Positions 8,509 through 18,137 of a DNA stretch of 57,498 nt are shown here, piece after piece. Source of the DNA: Thermus sp. 2.9 (GTDB lineage Bacteria > Deinococcota > Deinococci > Deinococcales > Thermaceae); NCBI RefSeq assembly GCF_000794385.1, contig NZ_JTJB01000047.1, positions 1 through 57,498 of the forward strand, given 5' to 3'. Position 1 is the first letter of the stretch. Each line of letters starts with the position of its first letter. The position numbers and the translations under genes are program-made. The notes under the pieces are model-generated. The model had not been told where the DNA came from and did not search any database. It worked only from the letters and a program-made list of their open reading frames with translations.

Positions 8509-9578
8509 GCCTCCTGGGGCTTTTGGCCCTTTTGCTCCTTTTTCTCCTCTACCGCGCCCCCTCCTATACCCGGGTCCAAGCCCACGCCCAGGACTTCCCC
8601 CCGGGCTTTCCCGGGAGGGAAGGGGAAGGGCAGGTGCGGGTGGAACTCGCAAGCCCCCTGCCGGTTTTCTTCCGCCTCGAGGCCCTTCCCTCCGCCCCCT
8701 TGGGCCTGGTGCCCCGGGCCCTTTCCGGGGTGGCCTGGGGGCGGAGCCAACGCACCTTGGCCCTCCCCTACGCCTACCGCCGGCGGGGCCTCCACCCCGT
8801 ACGCCTCTCCTTCGGGCTCCAAAGCCCCTTGGGGTTTGGAAAAAGGGTTCTTGTCCTGGAGGCGGGCCAGGTCCTGGTCTACCCTGCTCTCCGGGCTCTT
8901 CCCCCCTACCGGCCTGCGCCCAGCCTCTTTCTGGAAGGCCGGGCGGCGGCCTTCGGCCTCCCCGACCCCCTGGAGGCCAAGGGCCTCCGCCCCTTCACCC
9001 CCGGGGACACCCCTAGGCTCCTGGCCCGCAAGGCCAGCGCCCGCTTGGGCTACCCCGTGGTGCGGGAGGTGGAGAAAAGCCTGCAAGGAAGCCTCTTCCT
9101 CCACATAGACACCCAAAGCCTTCACCCGGGCTACCTGGACCACGCGGCAAGCCTGGCCACCTGGCTCCTCCTCCAGGCGGAGGCCCGGGGGGAACGCTTC
9201 GGCCTTTCCGCCGGGGAAGTCCTGCCCCTGGGCCGGGGCAAGGCCCATCTGAACCGGGCCCTTGCCCTCCTCGCCCGCCTCGCCCCCACCCCTGGCCCCG
9301 CCCTCCCACCCCCCGCCCCCTGGGGGAGCACCTACCTCCTCCTTACCCAAGGAGCAGAAGATGCCTTCCTGAAAGCCGCCCTCCTGGGAGCGAGGCAGGC
9401 CCGGAAAGGGGTCCTCCTCCTTTTGCCCGAGGGCTACTTCCTTTTCCCCGGGGAGAAAGGCCGCCCGGCCCGGGGCCGCACCCCGGGGCTCCTCCGGGCC
9501 CTAGGCCTTAAAGCGGTGCTCGCCGCCCACGGCCTGGAACTCCGGGTGGTGCGGGGGAACGAGCCCCTCCGTTTATAA
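8505..9578 (+). CDS. DUF58 family protein
   Basis: 357 residues. It begins with a hydrophobic anchor (SLLGLLALLLLFLLY) and continues with a beta-rich section. The DUF58 core GLRPFTPGDTPRLLARKASARLGYPVVREVE lies at about 158-188, followed by a degenerate VWA-like half (GSLFLHIDTQSL). DUF58 proteins are the standard partners of MoxR ATPases. The ATG overlaps the moxR stop by ATGA. The VWA metal-binding residues are not convincing, so metal binding is unlikely. No terminator is seen before the groES promoter, which starts only 17 bp downstream. Confidence 0.85.
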   Translation: MSLLGLLALLLLFLLYRAPSYTRVQAHAQDFPPGFPGREGEGQVRVELASPLPVFFRLEALPSAPLGLVPRALSGVAWGRSQRTLALPYAYRRRGLHPVRLSFGLQSPLGFGKRVLVLEAGQVLVYPALRALPPYRPAPSLFLEGRAAAFGLPDPLEAKGLRPFTPGDTPRLLARKASARLGYPVVREVEKSLQGSLFLHIDTQSLHPGYLDHAASLATWLLLQAEARGERFGLSAGEVLPLGRGKAHLNRALALLARLAPTPGPALPPPAPWGSTYLLLTQGAEDAFLKAALLGARQARKGVLLLLPEGYFLFPGEKGRPARGRTPGLLRALGLKAVLAAHGLELRVVRGNEPLRL

Positions 9579-9595
9579 GCCCCCCCTCAACCCCC

Positions 9596-9624
9596 TTGAC
9601 AAAAGGGCCTAGGGACAAAATAAT
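9596..9624 (+). promoter_or_regulatory. sigma-70-type promoter of groES-groEL
   Basis: The -35 is a perfect TTGACA at 9596-9601. The -10 is AATAAT at 9619-9624, separated by exactly 17 bp. The predicted transcription start, about 9631, lies just before the CIRCE-like operator. This is one of the best housekeeping promoters in the window. Confidence 0.8.
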
Positions 9625-9634
9625 GACCCTTGGT

Positions 9635-9661
9635 TTGACACTCTCGGCCTTTGAGCGTCAA
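9635..9661. promoter_or_regulatory. CIRCE-like operator of groES-groEL (HrcA site)
   Basis: An inverted repeat, TTGACACTC (9635-9643), then a 9-bp spacer, then GAGCGTCAA (9653-9661). The arms are complementary at 8 of 9 positions. The geometry (9-N9-9) and the core CACTC/GAG match the CIRCE element TTAGCACTC-N9-GAGTGCTAA bound by the HrcA heat-shock repressor, with 7/9 and 6/9 base identity per arm. It lies in the predicted 5' untranslated region just upstream of the groES ribosome-binding site, the normal CIRCE position. Confidence 0.72.
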
Positions 9662-9675
9662 AGGGGGGAGTGAAG

Positions 9676-9981
9676 ATGGCTGCGGAGGTGAAGACCGTGA
9701 TTAAACCCCTAGGCGACCGGGTTGTGGTGAAGCGGATTGAGGAGGAGCCCAAGACCAAGGGCGGCATCGTGCTCCCCGACACCGCCAAGGAGAAGCCCCA
9801 GAAGGGCAAGGTGATCGCGGTGGGCTCGGGCCGCATCTTGGACAACGGCCAGAAGGTGCCCCTCGAGGTCAAGGAGGGGGACATCGTGGTCTTCGCCAAG
9901 TACGGCGGCACCGAGATTGAGATTGACGGCGAGGAGTACGTGATCCTCTCCGAGCGCGACCTTTTGGCGGTTCTGCAGTAA
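9676..9981 (+). CDS. groES: co-chaperonin GroES (Cpn10)
   Basis: 101 residues. It caps the GroEL cavity during protein folding in the cytoplasm. The family pattern [33 protein letters not shown], including the mobile loop, is intact, and the sequence is nearly that of T. thermophilus GroES as I remember it. I chose ATG at 9676 rather than the in-frame GTG at 9670 because it gives the family N terminus [11 protein letters not shown], with GGGGGGAG as ribosome-binding site. groEL follows after 11 bp with its own AAGGAGGTGA site. Confidence 0.97.
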   Translation: MAAEVKTVIKPLGDRVVVKRIEEEPKTKGGIVLPDTAKEKPQKGKVIAVGSGRILDNGQKVPLEVKEGDIVVFAKYGGTEIEIDGEEYVILSERDLLAVLQ

Positions 9982-9989
9982 GGAGGTGA

Positions 9990-11624
<1,635 letters not shown>

Positions 11625-11640
11625 CGCCCTCTAAGGGGAA

Positions 11641-11667
11641 GGGCCGGGTAAAACCCGGCCCTTTTTC
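11641..11667 (+). terminator. rho-independent terminator of groES-groEL
   Basis: A perfect 9-bp stem, GGGCCGGGT (11641-11649) and ACCCGGCCC (11653-11661), has an AAA loop and is followed by TTTTT. The region is convergent with dnaE, and the same hairpin may also help terminate dnaE on the minus strand, where it is followed by a weaker TTCCCCTT. Confidence 0.88.
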
Positions 11668-11669
11668 CT

Positions 11670-14600
11670 TTAGAAGGGGACCGCCTCCTCCTTGGCCCCG
11701 CTCCCCCCGTTCCCCTGGAGGAAGACCTCCCGGTCGGGCACCAGGTGGGCGCGGAAGCCCTCGGCCTCGAGGGACAAGCGGGCCTCCTCCGCCACCCGAA
11801 CCTCCCTTAGGGCGAAGAGGGCTTCGCCGAAGGGCCCCTGGACCTTCACGTAGAGGGGAAGCGTCCCCGGGTGCTCGTCCAAAAGGCTTTTGAAGAGGGC
11901 CACCCCCTTCTCGTCCAAAAGGGCGTGGTCCACCTCCACCTCCACCGCCTTGGGGGCCTCCGCCACCTCCTCGTGGGTCCAGGCCCCTTGGGCGATGACC
12001 CTAAGGCCCCCTTCCTCCCGCTCCACCTCCGCCAGGACCAGGAGGGGCGTGTCCTCCTTGAGCTTGGGGGAGACCCCCTCGTAGGCCCGGCCAAAGGCCA
12101 CCACCTCCAAGGCCCCCGTCTCGTCGGAAAGGGTGAAGCGGGCCATCATGCCCCCGCTTTTGGTGGGCTTGCGCACCACCTCCTCCACCATGCCCGCCAG
12201 GAGGACCCGGGACCGGGGCGGTAGCCCCCGCACGAACTCCTCCAGCTCCTCCAAGGCGCAACTCGCCGCCTCTTTGAGCCCGGGGTAGCGGAGCACGGGG
12301 TGGCCGGACACGTAGATGCCCAAAGCCTCCTTCTCGTAGCGGAGGCGGGTGATCTCGTCCAAGGGCTCGGCCTCCACCAATGGGGGCTCCTCCACCTCGG
12401 CGAAGAGGCCCAGCATCCCCGAGCGGGCCCGCTCCCGGCTTTCCGCCGCCCAGCGGAGGAGGGGCTCTAGGGAGGCGAGGAGGCGCGCCCGGTCCCCGAA
12501 GGCGTCAAAGGCCCCCGCCTTGATAAGGGACTCGAGGGTCCGCTTATTCACCACCTTCTCGTCCAGGCGCTTCAGGAAGTCCCCCAGGCTCCTAAAGGGC
12601 CCTCCCCGCTCCCTCTCCTCCAGGATGGCCTCCGCCGCCGCCTCCCCCACGTTCTTCACCGCGGAGAGGCCGAAGAGGATCTCCTCCCCCACCACCTTGA
12701 AGTCAAAGCCGGAGCGGTTGATGTCCGGGGGCAGGACGGGGATGCCCATGGCCCGGGCGTCGCGGATGTACTCCGCCACCTTGTCCGAGTCGTGGCGCTC
12801 CACGCTGAGGAGGGCGGCCATGAACTCCACGGGGTAGTGGGCCTTCACGTAGGCGGTCTGGTAGGAGAGGAGGCTGTAGGCGGCGGCGTGGGAGTTGTGG
12901 ACGATCACGTCCTGGGCCACGAAGGTGTGGGTTCCCTCCACCGTGAGGTCAAAGACCTCCTCCTCGCCCAAGGCCTCCAAGGCCTCCACCTGGTCCCAGT
13001 AGATCTCGGCCCCAACCAGGCGCTGAAGGGCGAGGCCTCCGGTGAGGAGGGCGAGCCGCCCGAGCGTGGCGCGGGCCAAGCCCTCCCGCCCCTTCCCCGG
13101 GCGCAGGAGCCCTTGGGCCAGGCCCGCTTCCGCCAGGAGGGCCGCCACACCCTCCGGAGAGGCCTGCGCCACCGCCTCCCGCACCAGGGGCAAGGGGGCG
13201 GGGGGAACGACGTCCTTGGTGCTCCGCCCGCCCTCCTCCCAAGTGGCCAGGAGCGCCTCCAGGTCCCGGGCCCGCTTACCCACCAGGTAGGGCCCCACCC
13301 AACGGGCGAAGGTGCGGGCGCCCTCGAGGCCACCCAACAGGTAGACCACCCATCCCTTGCGCCCCCCCCGGTAGGGGAAGTCCTTGGCCGAAAGCCGGCT
13401 CTGCAGGCCAAGGCGCAGGAGGAGGTGCTGCACCCCCCGGGCCAGGGCCTCCGAGGCGGCGGCGTAGTGGATGAGCCGCCCCTTGAGGTCTATCCCCCCA
13501 TCCCCCACCCAAAGCCGGCCCAGGAGGCGGGCCACCCCTTCGGGGGGAAGCCCAAAGACCTCCTGGGGAAGCTGTTTTTCCCGAGCGGAAAGGCCAAGCA
13601 AACCCAACCCCCGCAAAAACGCCACCGCCTCCGCCGGGCGCTTCCCATCCCTTCGGCCCACGTAGACGTGGGCCACGCCCCTTTGCCAGGCCACCTTGGC
13701 CCGGGTGTTGGCGAAGGCCTCCAAGGCCTCCAGCATGGCGGCCAACTCCTCCTCCGAGGAGGTGTAGAGGCAAAACCCCGAGGGGTGGCGAAGGTTGCCC
13801 TTGGCCAGGGCGAAGCCCAAAAGGTCCAGCTCGTGGGGCTTGAGGTTCGTGGAAGGAAGGTAGGGGAGGTGGCGGGGCAGGGCCACAAAGTCCCCTGGCT
13901 TCAGCGCCCCCAAGGGACGCCAGCCCTCGGGGGTGTAGAGGGGGTGGTTGGCCGTGGCCTCGAGGACCCGTCCCGTGGCAGTGCGCAGGCGGAAGACCTG
14001 GGCCCGGCCGCTGGAAAAGGCCGCCACCACCGGCCGGGGCACCAGGCGAAGGGTGTTCTCGTCCAGGGAAACCACCCAGACCCCCTCCGCCTCCCCCCGG
14101 ACGATGGCCCCCACGGAAACCGGCCTGCCCGTGCGGTAGTCCACCACCTGCGCCCGGGCGGGCAGGCACTTGTTGAAGCCATAGTTGGCGAAGGCCTCCA
14201 GCATGTCAAAAAGCCGGTTGGCCTCCTCCTCCGGCACGCCCCGCTCCGTAGCCCCCCGCACGAAGCGCTCCCGGTGTTTTTGCATCTCCTCCACCTTCTT
14301 TTTTCCCATGGCCCTCCGGAGAAGGTCCGCCTCCCCCAGGGAATACCCCGCCACCGCCGAGGCGATCTGCATGATCTGCTCCTGGTAGACGGGGATGCCG
14401 TAGGTCTCGTCCAGGATGGGCCTCAGGTATTTCTCCGCGTGGGGGAACTCGGCGTAGCTCACGGGCTCCTGGCCGTGGTGGCGGCGGATGTAGGTGGGGA
14501 TGTGCTCCATGGGCCCGGGGCGGTAGAGGGAAACCAAGGCGATGATGTCCTCCACCCGCCTGGGCTTGAGCCCCCGCACCGTGGCCGTCATACCCCCTGA

Positions 14601-16613
14601 CTCCAACTGGAAAATCCCCTTGGTCTCCCCCCGGGCGAGGAGCTCAAAGGTCTTGGGGTCGTCCAGGGGAAGCCGATCGTAGTCCAGGACCACCCCCTTG
14701 GACTCCTCCACGATCCGCTTGGCCTCTTCCAAAAAGGTGAGGGTGCGGAGGCCCAGGAAGTCCATCTTCAAAAGGCCCAAGGCCTCCACCGCTCCCATGT
14801 CGTACTGGGTCACGGGGCGGCCTTCCTGGTCCCGCATGAGGGGGACGAGGTCGGTGAGGGGCTCGGCGGCGATCACCACCCCGGCAGCGTGCACGGAGGC
14901 GTGGCGGTTCAGACCCTCCAGCCGCATGGCCACCTCTATAACCTCCCGCACCTTGGGGTCTTTTTCCATCTCCGCCCTGAGCTCCGGCACCACCTGGATG
15001 GCCTCGGCCAAGGGCTTGGGCTTGCCGAACTGCACGGGGATGAGCTTGGCCAGCTCCTCCGCCTTCTTGTGGGGGATGCCGTAGACCCGGGCCACGTCCT
15101 TCAGGGCCGCCTTGGAGGCCAGGCTGCCGAAGGTGCCGATCTGGGCCACCTTGTCCTCCCCGTACCGCTCCCGCACGTACTGGATCACCTGGTCCCGCTT
15201 GCGGTCGGAAAAGTCCGTGTCTATGTCCGGCATGGACACCCGCTCGGGGTTCAGGAAGCGCTCAAAGAGGAGGCCGAAGCGCAAGGGGTCAATGTTGGTG
15301 ATACCCACGGCGTAGGCCACCAGGCTCCCCGCCGCACTCCCCCGCCCGGGGCCCACGGAAACCCCGTGCTCCTTGGCCCAGTTGATGTAGTCCTGCACGA
15401 TGAGGAAGTAGCCGGGAAAGCCCATGCGCTCAATGACGGAAAGCTCGTAAAGGGCCCGGTGCAAAATGGCCTCCGCCCCCCACTCCCTCACCCCCTCCAA
15501 GGGGGGAAGCCCGGCCATGAGCCTTTCCCAAGCCTCCTTCTCCACCTGGGCCAGGGCCTCGGCCAGGGCCTTGCCGTCCCCGTGGGGGGGCATTTTCCCC
15601 AAGCGGCGGAAGAGCTCCCGGTAAAACGCCGGGGTAATGCGGTCGGGGTAGCGGTCAAGGAGGCCCTTGAGGGTGAGCTCCATGAGGTACTGGGCCTCCG
15701 TGCGCCCTTCGGGGAGGGGGAAGCGGGGGATGCGGTAGACCATCTTGTCCCCGATGGGGAGGTCCACGTTGCACAGGCGGGCGATCTCCACCGTGTTGTC
15801 AAAGGGCTCGTCCCCCCATTCCTCCTCGGGGAGCATGGCCCGCATCTCCTCCGGGGTCTTCACGTAAAACTCGTCGCAGGGGAAACGCCAGCGGTCGGGG
15901 TCGTCCAGGGTGCTCTTGGACTGGATGGCCAAAAGCACCTCGTGGGCCCGGGCGTCCTCCTTGCGCACGTAGTGGCCGTCGTTGGTGGCCACCATCCCCA
16001 GGCCGTACTTCCTGGCGAACTCCTTGAGGACCTGGTTCACCTTTTTCTGCTCGGGAAGGCCGTGGTTTTGGATCTCAATGAAGAAGCGGTCGCCGAAGAT
16101 GGAAAGGTACTCGTTGAGCCGGGCCTCCGCCAGGTCCAGGCGGTCCTGCAGGATGAACTGGGGGATCTCCGCCCCCAAGCAGCCGGAGAGGGCGATGAGG
16201 CCCTCGGCGTGCTCCCGCAGGATCTCTCGGTCAATGCGGGGCTTTTCGTAAAAACCTTCCAGGTAGGCCCGGCTCGCCAGGCGCACCAGGTTCTGGTAGC
16301 CCCGAAAGTCCTTGGCGAGGAGGGTGAGGTGGAAGTATCCCCCGTCCAGGCCCTTGCCCCGCTTGCGGTCGTAGCGGCTTTCCGCCGCCACGTAGGCCTC
16401 GTACCCCAGGATGGGCTTCACGCCCATGGAGGTGGCCTTCTTGTAAAACTCCACCGCGCCGAAGAGGTTCCCGTGGTCGGTGATGGCCAAAGCGGGGTCC
16501 TCGGGGGAGACCTCCTTGACCCACTTGAGGAGGTCGGAAAGCTTGGCCGCCCCGTCCAGGAGGGAGAACTGGGTGTGCTGGTGCAGGTGGGCAAAGCGGA
16601 GTTTGCGGCCCAT
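11670..16613 (-). CDS. dnaE: DNA polymerase III alpha subunit with an in-frame intein
   Basis: The replicative polymerase, encoded as a 1647-residue precursor. Residues about 5-280 are a PHP domain with metal-site motifs HLHQHT and ITDHGN retained, as in Thermus enzymes in which this domain has nuclease activity. The C-family polymerase core holds the PGRGSAAGSLVAYA motif and the catalytic PDIDTDFSDRKRD. A 425-residue intein (residues 816-1240) interrupts the conserved FNK^SHAAAYS sequence; without it the enzyme would be 1222 residues, a normal length. Helix-hairpin-helix and OB-fold regions follow. I chose ATG at 16613 (MGRKLRFAHLHQH) because GGGAGGAT precedes it. A TAGGAT hexamer 8 bases upstream may be its -10. 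It is convergent with groEL. Confidence 0.97.
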   Translation of the reverse strand: MGRKLRFAHLHQHTQFSLLDGAAKLSDLLKWVKEVSPEDPALAITDHGNLFGAVEFYKKATSMGVKPILGYEAYVAAESRYDRKRGKGLDGGYFHLTLLAKDFRGYQNLVRLASRAYLEGFYEKPRIDREILREHAEGLIALSGCLGAEIPQFILQDRLDLAEARLNEYLSIFGDRFFIEIQNHGLPEQKKVNQVLKEFARKYGLGMVATNDGHYVRKEDARAHEVLLAIQSKSTLDDPDRWRFPCDEFYVKTPEEMRAMLPEEEWGDEPFDNTVEIARLCNVDLPIGDKMVYRIPRFPLPEGRTEAQYLMELTLKGLLDRYPDRITPAFYRELFRRLGKMPPHGDGKALAEALAQVEKEAWERLMAGLPPLEGVREWGAEAILHRALYELSVIERMGFPGYFLIVQDYINWAKEHGVSVGPGRGSAAGSLVAYAVGITNIDPLRFGLLFERFLNPERVSMPDIDTDFSDRKRDQVIQYVRERYGEDKVAQIGTFGSLASKAALKDVARVYGIPHKKAEELAKLIPVQFGKPKPLAEAIQVVPELRAEMEKDPKVREVIEVAMRLEGLNRHASVHAAGVVIAAEPLTDLVPLMRDQEGRPVTQYDMGAVEALGLLKMDFLGLRTLTFLEEAKRIVEESKGVVLDYDRLPLDDPKTFELLARGETKGIFQLESGGMTATVRGLKPRRVEDIIALVSLYRPGPMEHIPTYIRRHHGQEPVSYAEFPHAEKYLRPILDETYGIPVYQEQIMQIASAVAGYSLGEADLLRRAMGKKKVEEMQKHRERFVRGATERGVPEEEANRLFDMLEAFANYGFNKCLPARAQVVDYRTGRPVSVGAIVRGEAEGVWVVSLDENTLRLVPRPVVAAFSSGRAQVFRLRTATGRVLEATANHPLYTPEGWRPLGALKPGDFVALPRHLPYLPSTNLKPHELDLLGFALAKGNLRHPSGFCLYTSSEEELAAMLEALEAFANTRAKVAWQRGVAHVYVGRRDGKRPAEAVAFLRGLGLLGLSAREKQLPQEVFGLPPEGVARLLGRLWVGDGGIDLKGRLIHYAAASEALARGVQHLLLRLGLQSRLSAKDFPYRGGRKGWVVYLLGGLEGARTFARWVGPYLVGKRARDLEALLATWEEGGRSTKDVVPPAPLPLVREAVAQASPEGVAALLAEAGLAQGLLRPGKGREGLARATLGRLALLTGGLALQRLVGAEIYWDQVEALEALGEEEVFDLTVEGTHTFVAQDVIVHNSHAAAYSLLSYQTAYVKAHYPVEFMAALLSVERHDSDKVAEYIRDARAMGIPVLPPDINRSGFDFKVVGEEILFGLSAVKNVGEAAAEAILEERERGGPFRSLGDFLKRLDEKVVNKRTLESLIKAGAFDAFGDRARLLASLEPLLRWAAESRERARSGMLGLFAEVEEPPLVEAEPLDEITRLRYEKEALGIYVSGHPVLRYPGLKEAASCALEELEEFVRGLPPRSRVLLAGMVEEVVRKPTKSGGMMARFTLSDETGALEVVAFGRAYEGVSPKLKEDTPLLVLAEVEREEGGLRVIAQGAWTHEEVAEAPKAVEVEVDHALLDEKGVALFKSLLDEHPGTLPLYVKVQGPFGEALFALREVRVAEEARLSLEAEGFRAHLVPDREVFLQGNGGSGAKEEAVPF
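12894..14168 (-). other. DnaE intein with LAGLIDADG-type endonuclease domain
   Basis: A 425-residue in-frame protein intron inside dnaE. Its first residue is Cys (CLPARAQVVDY, block A) and it contains the TANHPLYT motif (block B). Its last residues are GTHTFVAQDVIVHN, with the penultimate His and terminal Asn needed for cyclisation, and Ser is the first C-extein residue. All splicing residues are therefore present. The central part has two LAGLIDADG-like motifs: LLGFALAKG, in which the catalytic acidic residue is replaced by Lys, and LLGRLWVGDG, in which the Asp is kept. The endonuclease is probably inactive for double-strand cleavage while splicing must continue, because DnaE is essential. 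The insertion point is four residues downstream of the position used by the cyanobacterial split DnaE intein. Confidence 0.93.
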
Positions 16614-16665
16614 ATCCTCCCATCCTAGCTTGACTCCCCCCCGCCCAGGGGGCAAAGTGGGGGAG

Positions 16666-17238
16666 ATGACCTTGGGGGAGCTGCGGGAAGAAGTCTGGAA
16701 CGCCCTGGCCCGCTATGGGCTAGCCCTCCACCCCACCCCCCCCCACGGCCACCACCCCAACTTCCTGGGGGCCAAGAAGGCGGCGGAGCGCCTCCTCAAG
16801 GCCCCGGAGTTTCAGGGGGCCAGGCGCATCCTGGCCGGGATGGACGCCGTGCTCAAGCCCTTACGGGAAGAGGCCCTGCGCCAGGGAAAAGAGCTCCTCC
16901 TCCCCCACCCGGACCGGCCGGGGGAGTTTTTGCTCCTCAAGGACCTGGACCCCAGGCGGCTCAAGCGGGTGCGGGAGGCCTACCGCTACGGGGTGCCCGT
17001 GGCCCTCGGGGGCCAGGCCATAGACCTCGTCCTCATTGGGGCGGTGGCGGTGGACGAGGAGGGGGGCTGGGTGGGGAAGGGCTACGGCTTTCCCCAGGCC
17101 TGGCTCCAGGTGGAGGCCCCCTTCGCCACCCTGGCCCACCCGGTGATGGTCTACCCCAGGCTCCCCATTCCCCCCGAGCGGCGGGTGGACCTTATCGCCA
17201 CGCCACAGCGGCTCATCCGGCCCGGAGGCCCAAGATGA
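16666..17238 (+). CDS. 5-formyltetrahydrofolate cyclo-ligase-family protein (COG0212-like)
   Basis: 190 residues. The N-terminal pattern HGHHPNFLGAKKAAERLL and the phosphate-binding-like segment YGVPVALGGQAIDLVLIGAVAVDEEGGWVGKGYGFPQAW place it in the 5-FTHF cyclo-ligase superfamily, in the divergent branch found in archaea and Thermus. Authentic ligase activity is not certain: the ATP loop is not the classical one. The ATG at 16666 lies 7 bases after CAAAGT (16653-16658), which is 17 bp from TTGACT (16630-16635), so a leaderless transcript divergent from dnaE is likely. The 3' end overlaps the convergent FUN14 gene by 26 bp. Confidence 0.75.
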   Translation: MTLGELREEVWNALARYGLALHPTPPHGHHPNFLGAKKAAERLLKAPEFQGARRILAGMDAVLKPLREEALRQGKELLLPHPDRPGEFLLLKDLDPRRLKRVREAYRYGVPVALGGQAIDLVLIGAVAVDEEGGWVGKGYGFPQAWLQVEAPFATLAHPVMVYPRLPIPPERRVDLIATPQRLIRPGGPR

Positions 17239-17533
17239 GCCCCCCCACGAAGCTCGCCCCGAAGGGCAGGTTGTAGGTGAGGGTGGCGAGGAGCCTCTCC
17301 CAAAGGCTCTTTAGGCCGGGCTGCTGGAGCAAGGGCTCCACGTCCCGCTGGATGCGGGTCCAGTCCACCTCCACGTAGCCGGCCTGGGCGAGGAGCTGCA
17401 GGGCCACGAAGAGAAGCCCCAAGGCCAGGGCGAGAAGGCGGCCCACCTTCTTCAAGGCGTAGCCCACGGCGTAGCCGGCCAGGCCGCCAAAGGTCATCTG
17501 CCCGAGGTAAGGGGTGAGGTCGGGGAGCTCCAC
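17213..17533 (-). CDS. FUN14 family small membrane protein
   Basis: About 106 residues. The core GQMTFGGLAGYAVGYALKKVGRLLALALGLLFVALQLLAQAGYVEVDW is the FUN14 signature: a Gly-rich first helix, the basic KK linker and a second helix. A third hydrophobic segment closes the protein (LPFGASFVGGLILGLRAG). The role of bacterial FUN14 proteins is unknown. I prefer GTG at 17533 because it gives the family N terminus (MELPDLTPYLGQ); a TTG at 17569, directly after the upstream HD gene stop, is the alternative. It is second in a minus-strand unit behind the HD gene. Confidence 0.75.
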   Translation of the reverse strand: MELPDLTPYLGQMTFGGLAGYAVGYALKKVGRLLALALGLLFVALQLLAQAGYVEVDWTRIQRDVEPLLQQPGLKSLWERLLATLTYNLPFGASFVGGLILGLRAG

Positions 17534-17569
17534 GCCTCCCACCCTAGCGGGGCAAGGCCCTTGAGGCAA

Positions 17570-18121
17570 CTAGGCGAGGCCCAGGAGGTGGGCTTCCCGC
17601 TTCATGGCCTCCAGCACAAAGGCCAGGTGCTCGTCCAAGGGGACCCCCAGCTCCTCGGCCCCCAGTCGGATCTCCTCCCGGTTTACCCCCTTGGCGAAGG
17701 CCTTGTCCTTGAACTTCTTCTTCAGGCTGGAGAGCTCCAGGCCCAAGATGGAGCGGTCTGGGCGCACGTAGACCGCGGCGGCGATGAGGCCCGTGAGCTC
17801 GTCCACGGCGAAAAGGGCCTTGGCCATGCGGCTTTCCCGGGGCACCCCGGTGTAGCTGGCGTGGGCCAGGATGGCCTTTAGGACCTCCTCGGGGTAGCCC
17901 AGGCGCCTAAGCTCCTCCACCCCCCGGTAGGGGTGTTCCTCCGGGTACTTCTCGTAGTCCATGTCGTGGAGGACCCCGGCCATGGCCCAAAGCTCCTCGT
18001 CCTCCCCAAAGCGGCGGGCGTAGGCCCGCATGGCCACCTCCACCGCCCGCATGTGCCGGCGCAAGGACGGGCTTTCCGTCCAGGCCTCCATGAGGGCCAG
18101 GGCTTCCTCAAAGCGCGGCAT
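17570..18121 (-). CDS. HD-domain hydrolase (HDIG type)
   Basis: 183 residues, close to the size of small stand-alone HDIG proteins. The metal-site His-Asp pair is in AGVLHDMDYEKYPEEHPYRG (about 48-67), the other expected histidines appear in ILAHASYTG, and FAVDELTGLIAAAVYVRPDRSILGL is the usual downstream pattern. Such proteins hydrolyse phosphate esters; the substrate is not known. The ATG at 18121 follows TATACT (18129-18134) by 7 bases, so it is probably leaderless and shares a tiny divergent promoter with ispF. Confidence 0.82.
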   Translation of the reverse strand: MPRFEEALALMEAWTESPSLRRHMRAVEVAMRAYARRFGEDEELWAMAGVLHDMDYEKYPEEHPYRGVEELRRLGYPEEVLKAILAHASYTGVPRESRMAKALFAVDELTGLIAAAVYVRPDRSILGLELSSLKKKFKDKAFAKGVNREEIRLGAEELGVPLDEHLAFVLEAMKREAHLLGLA

Positions 18122-18137
18122 GCCCTAAAGTATAGCC
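18122..18137. promoter_or_regulatory. 16-bp divergent promoter shared by the HD gene and ispF
   Basis: Only 16 bases separate the two start codons. Minus strand: TATACT at 18129-18134, 7 bases from the HD gene ATG. Plus strand: TAAAGT at 18126-18131, 6 bases from the ispF ATG. The two -10 hexamers overlap, so two polymerases could hardly sit there together, and the two genes may exclude each other at initiation. -35 sequences would lie inside the opposite genes and are not obvious. Confidence 0.5.

Noticed and set aside
12792-14600. Open frame of 602 codons opposite the dnaE intein
   Set aside because: The intein strand has all intein motifs and the full-length polymerase context; the opposite frame is low-complexity and unmatched.
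11670-16613. A second intein in dnaE, as I recall some Thermus DnaE proteins have
   Set aside because: Apart from the 425-residue block, the extein sequence runs through the conserved polymerase motifs without any further insertion.
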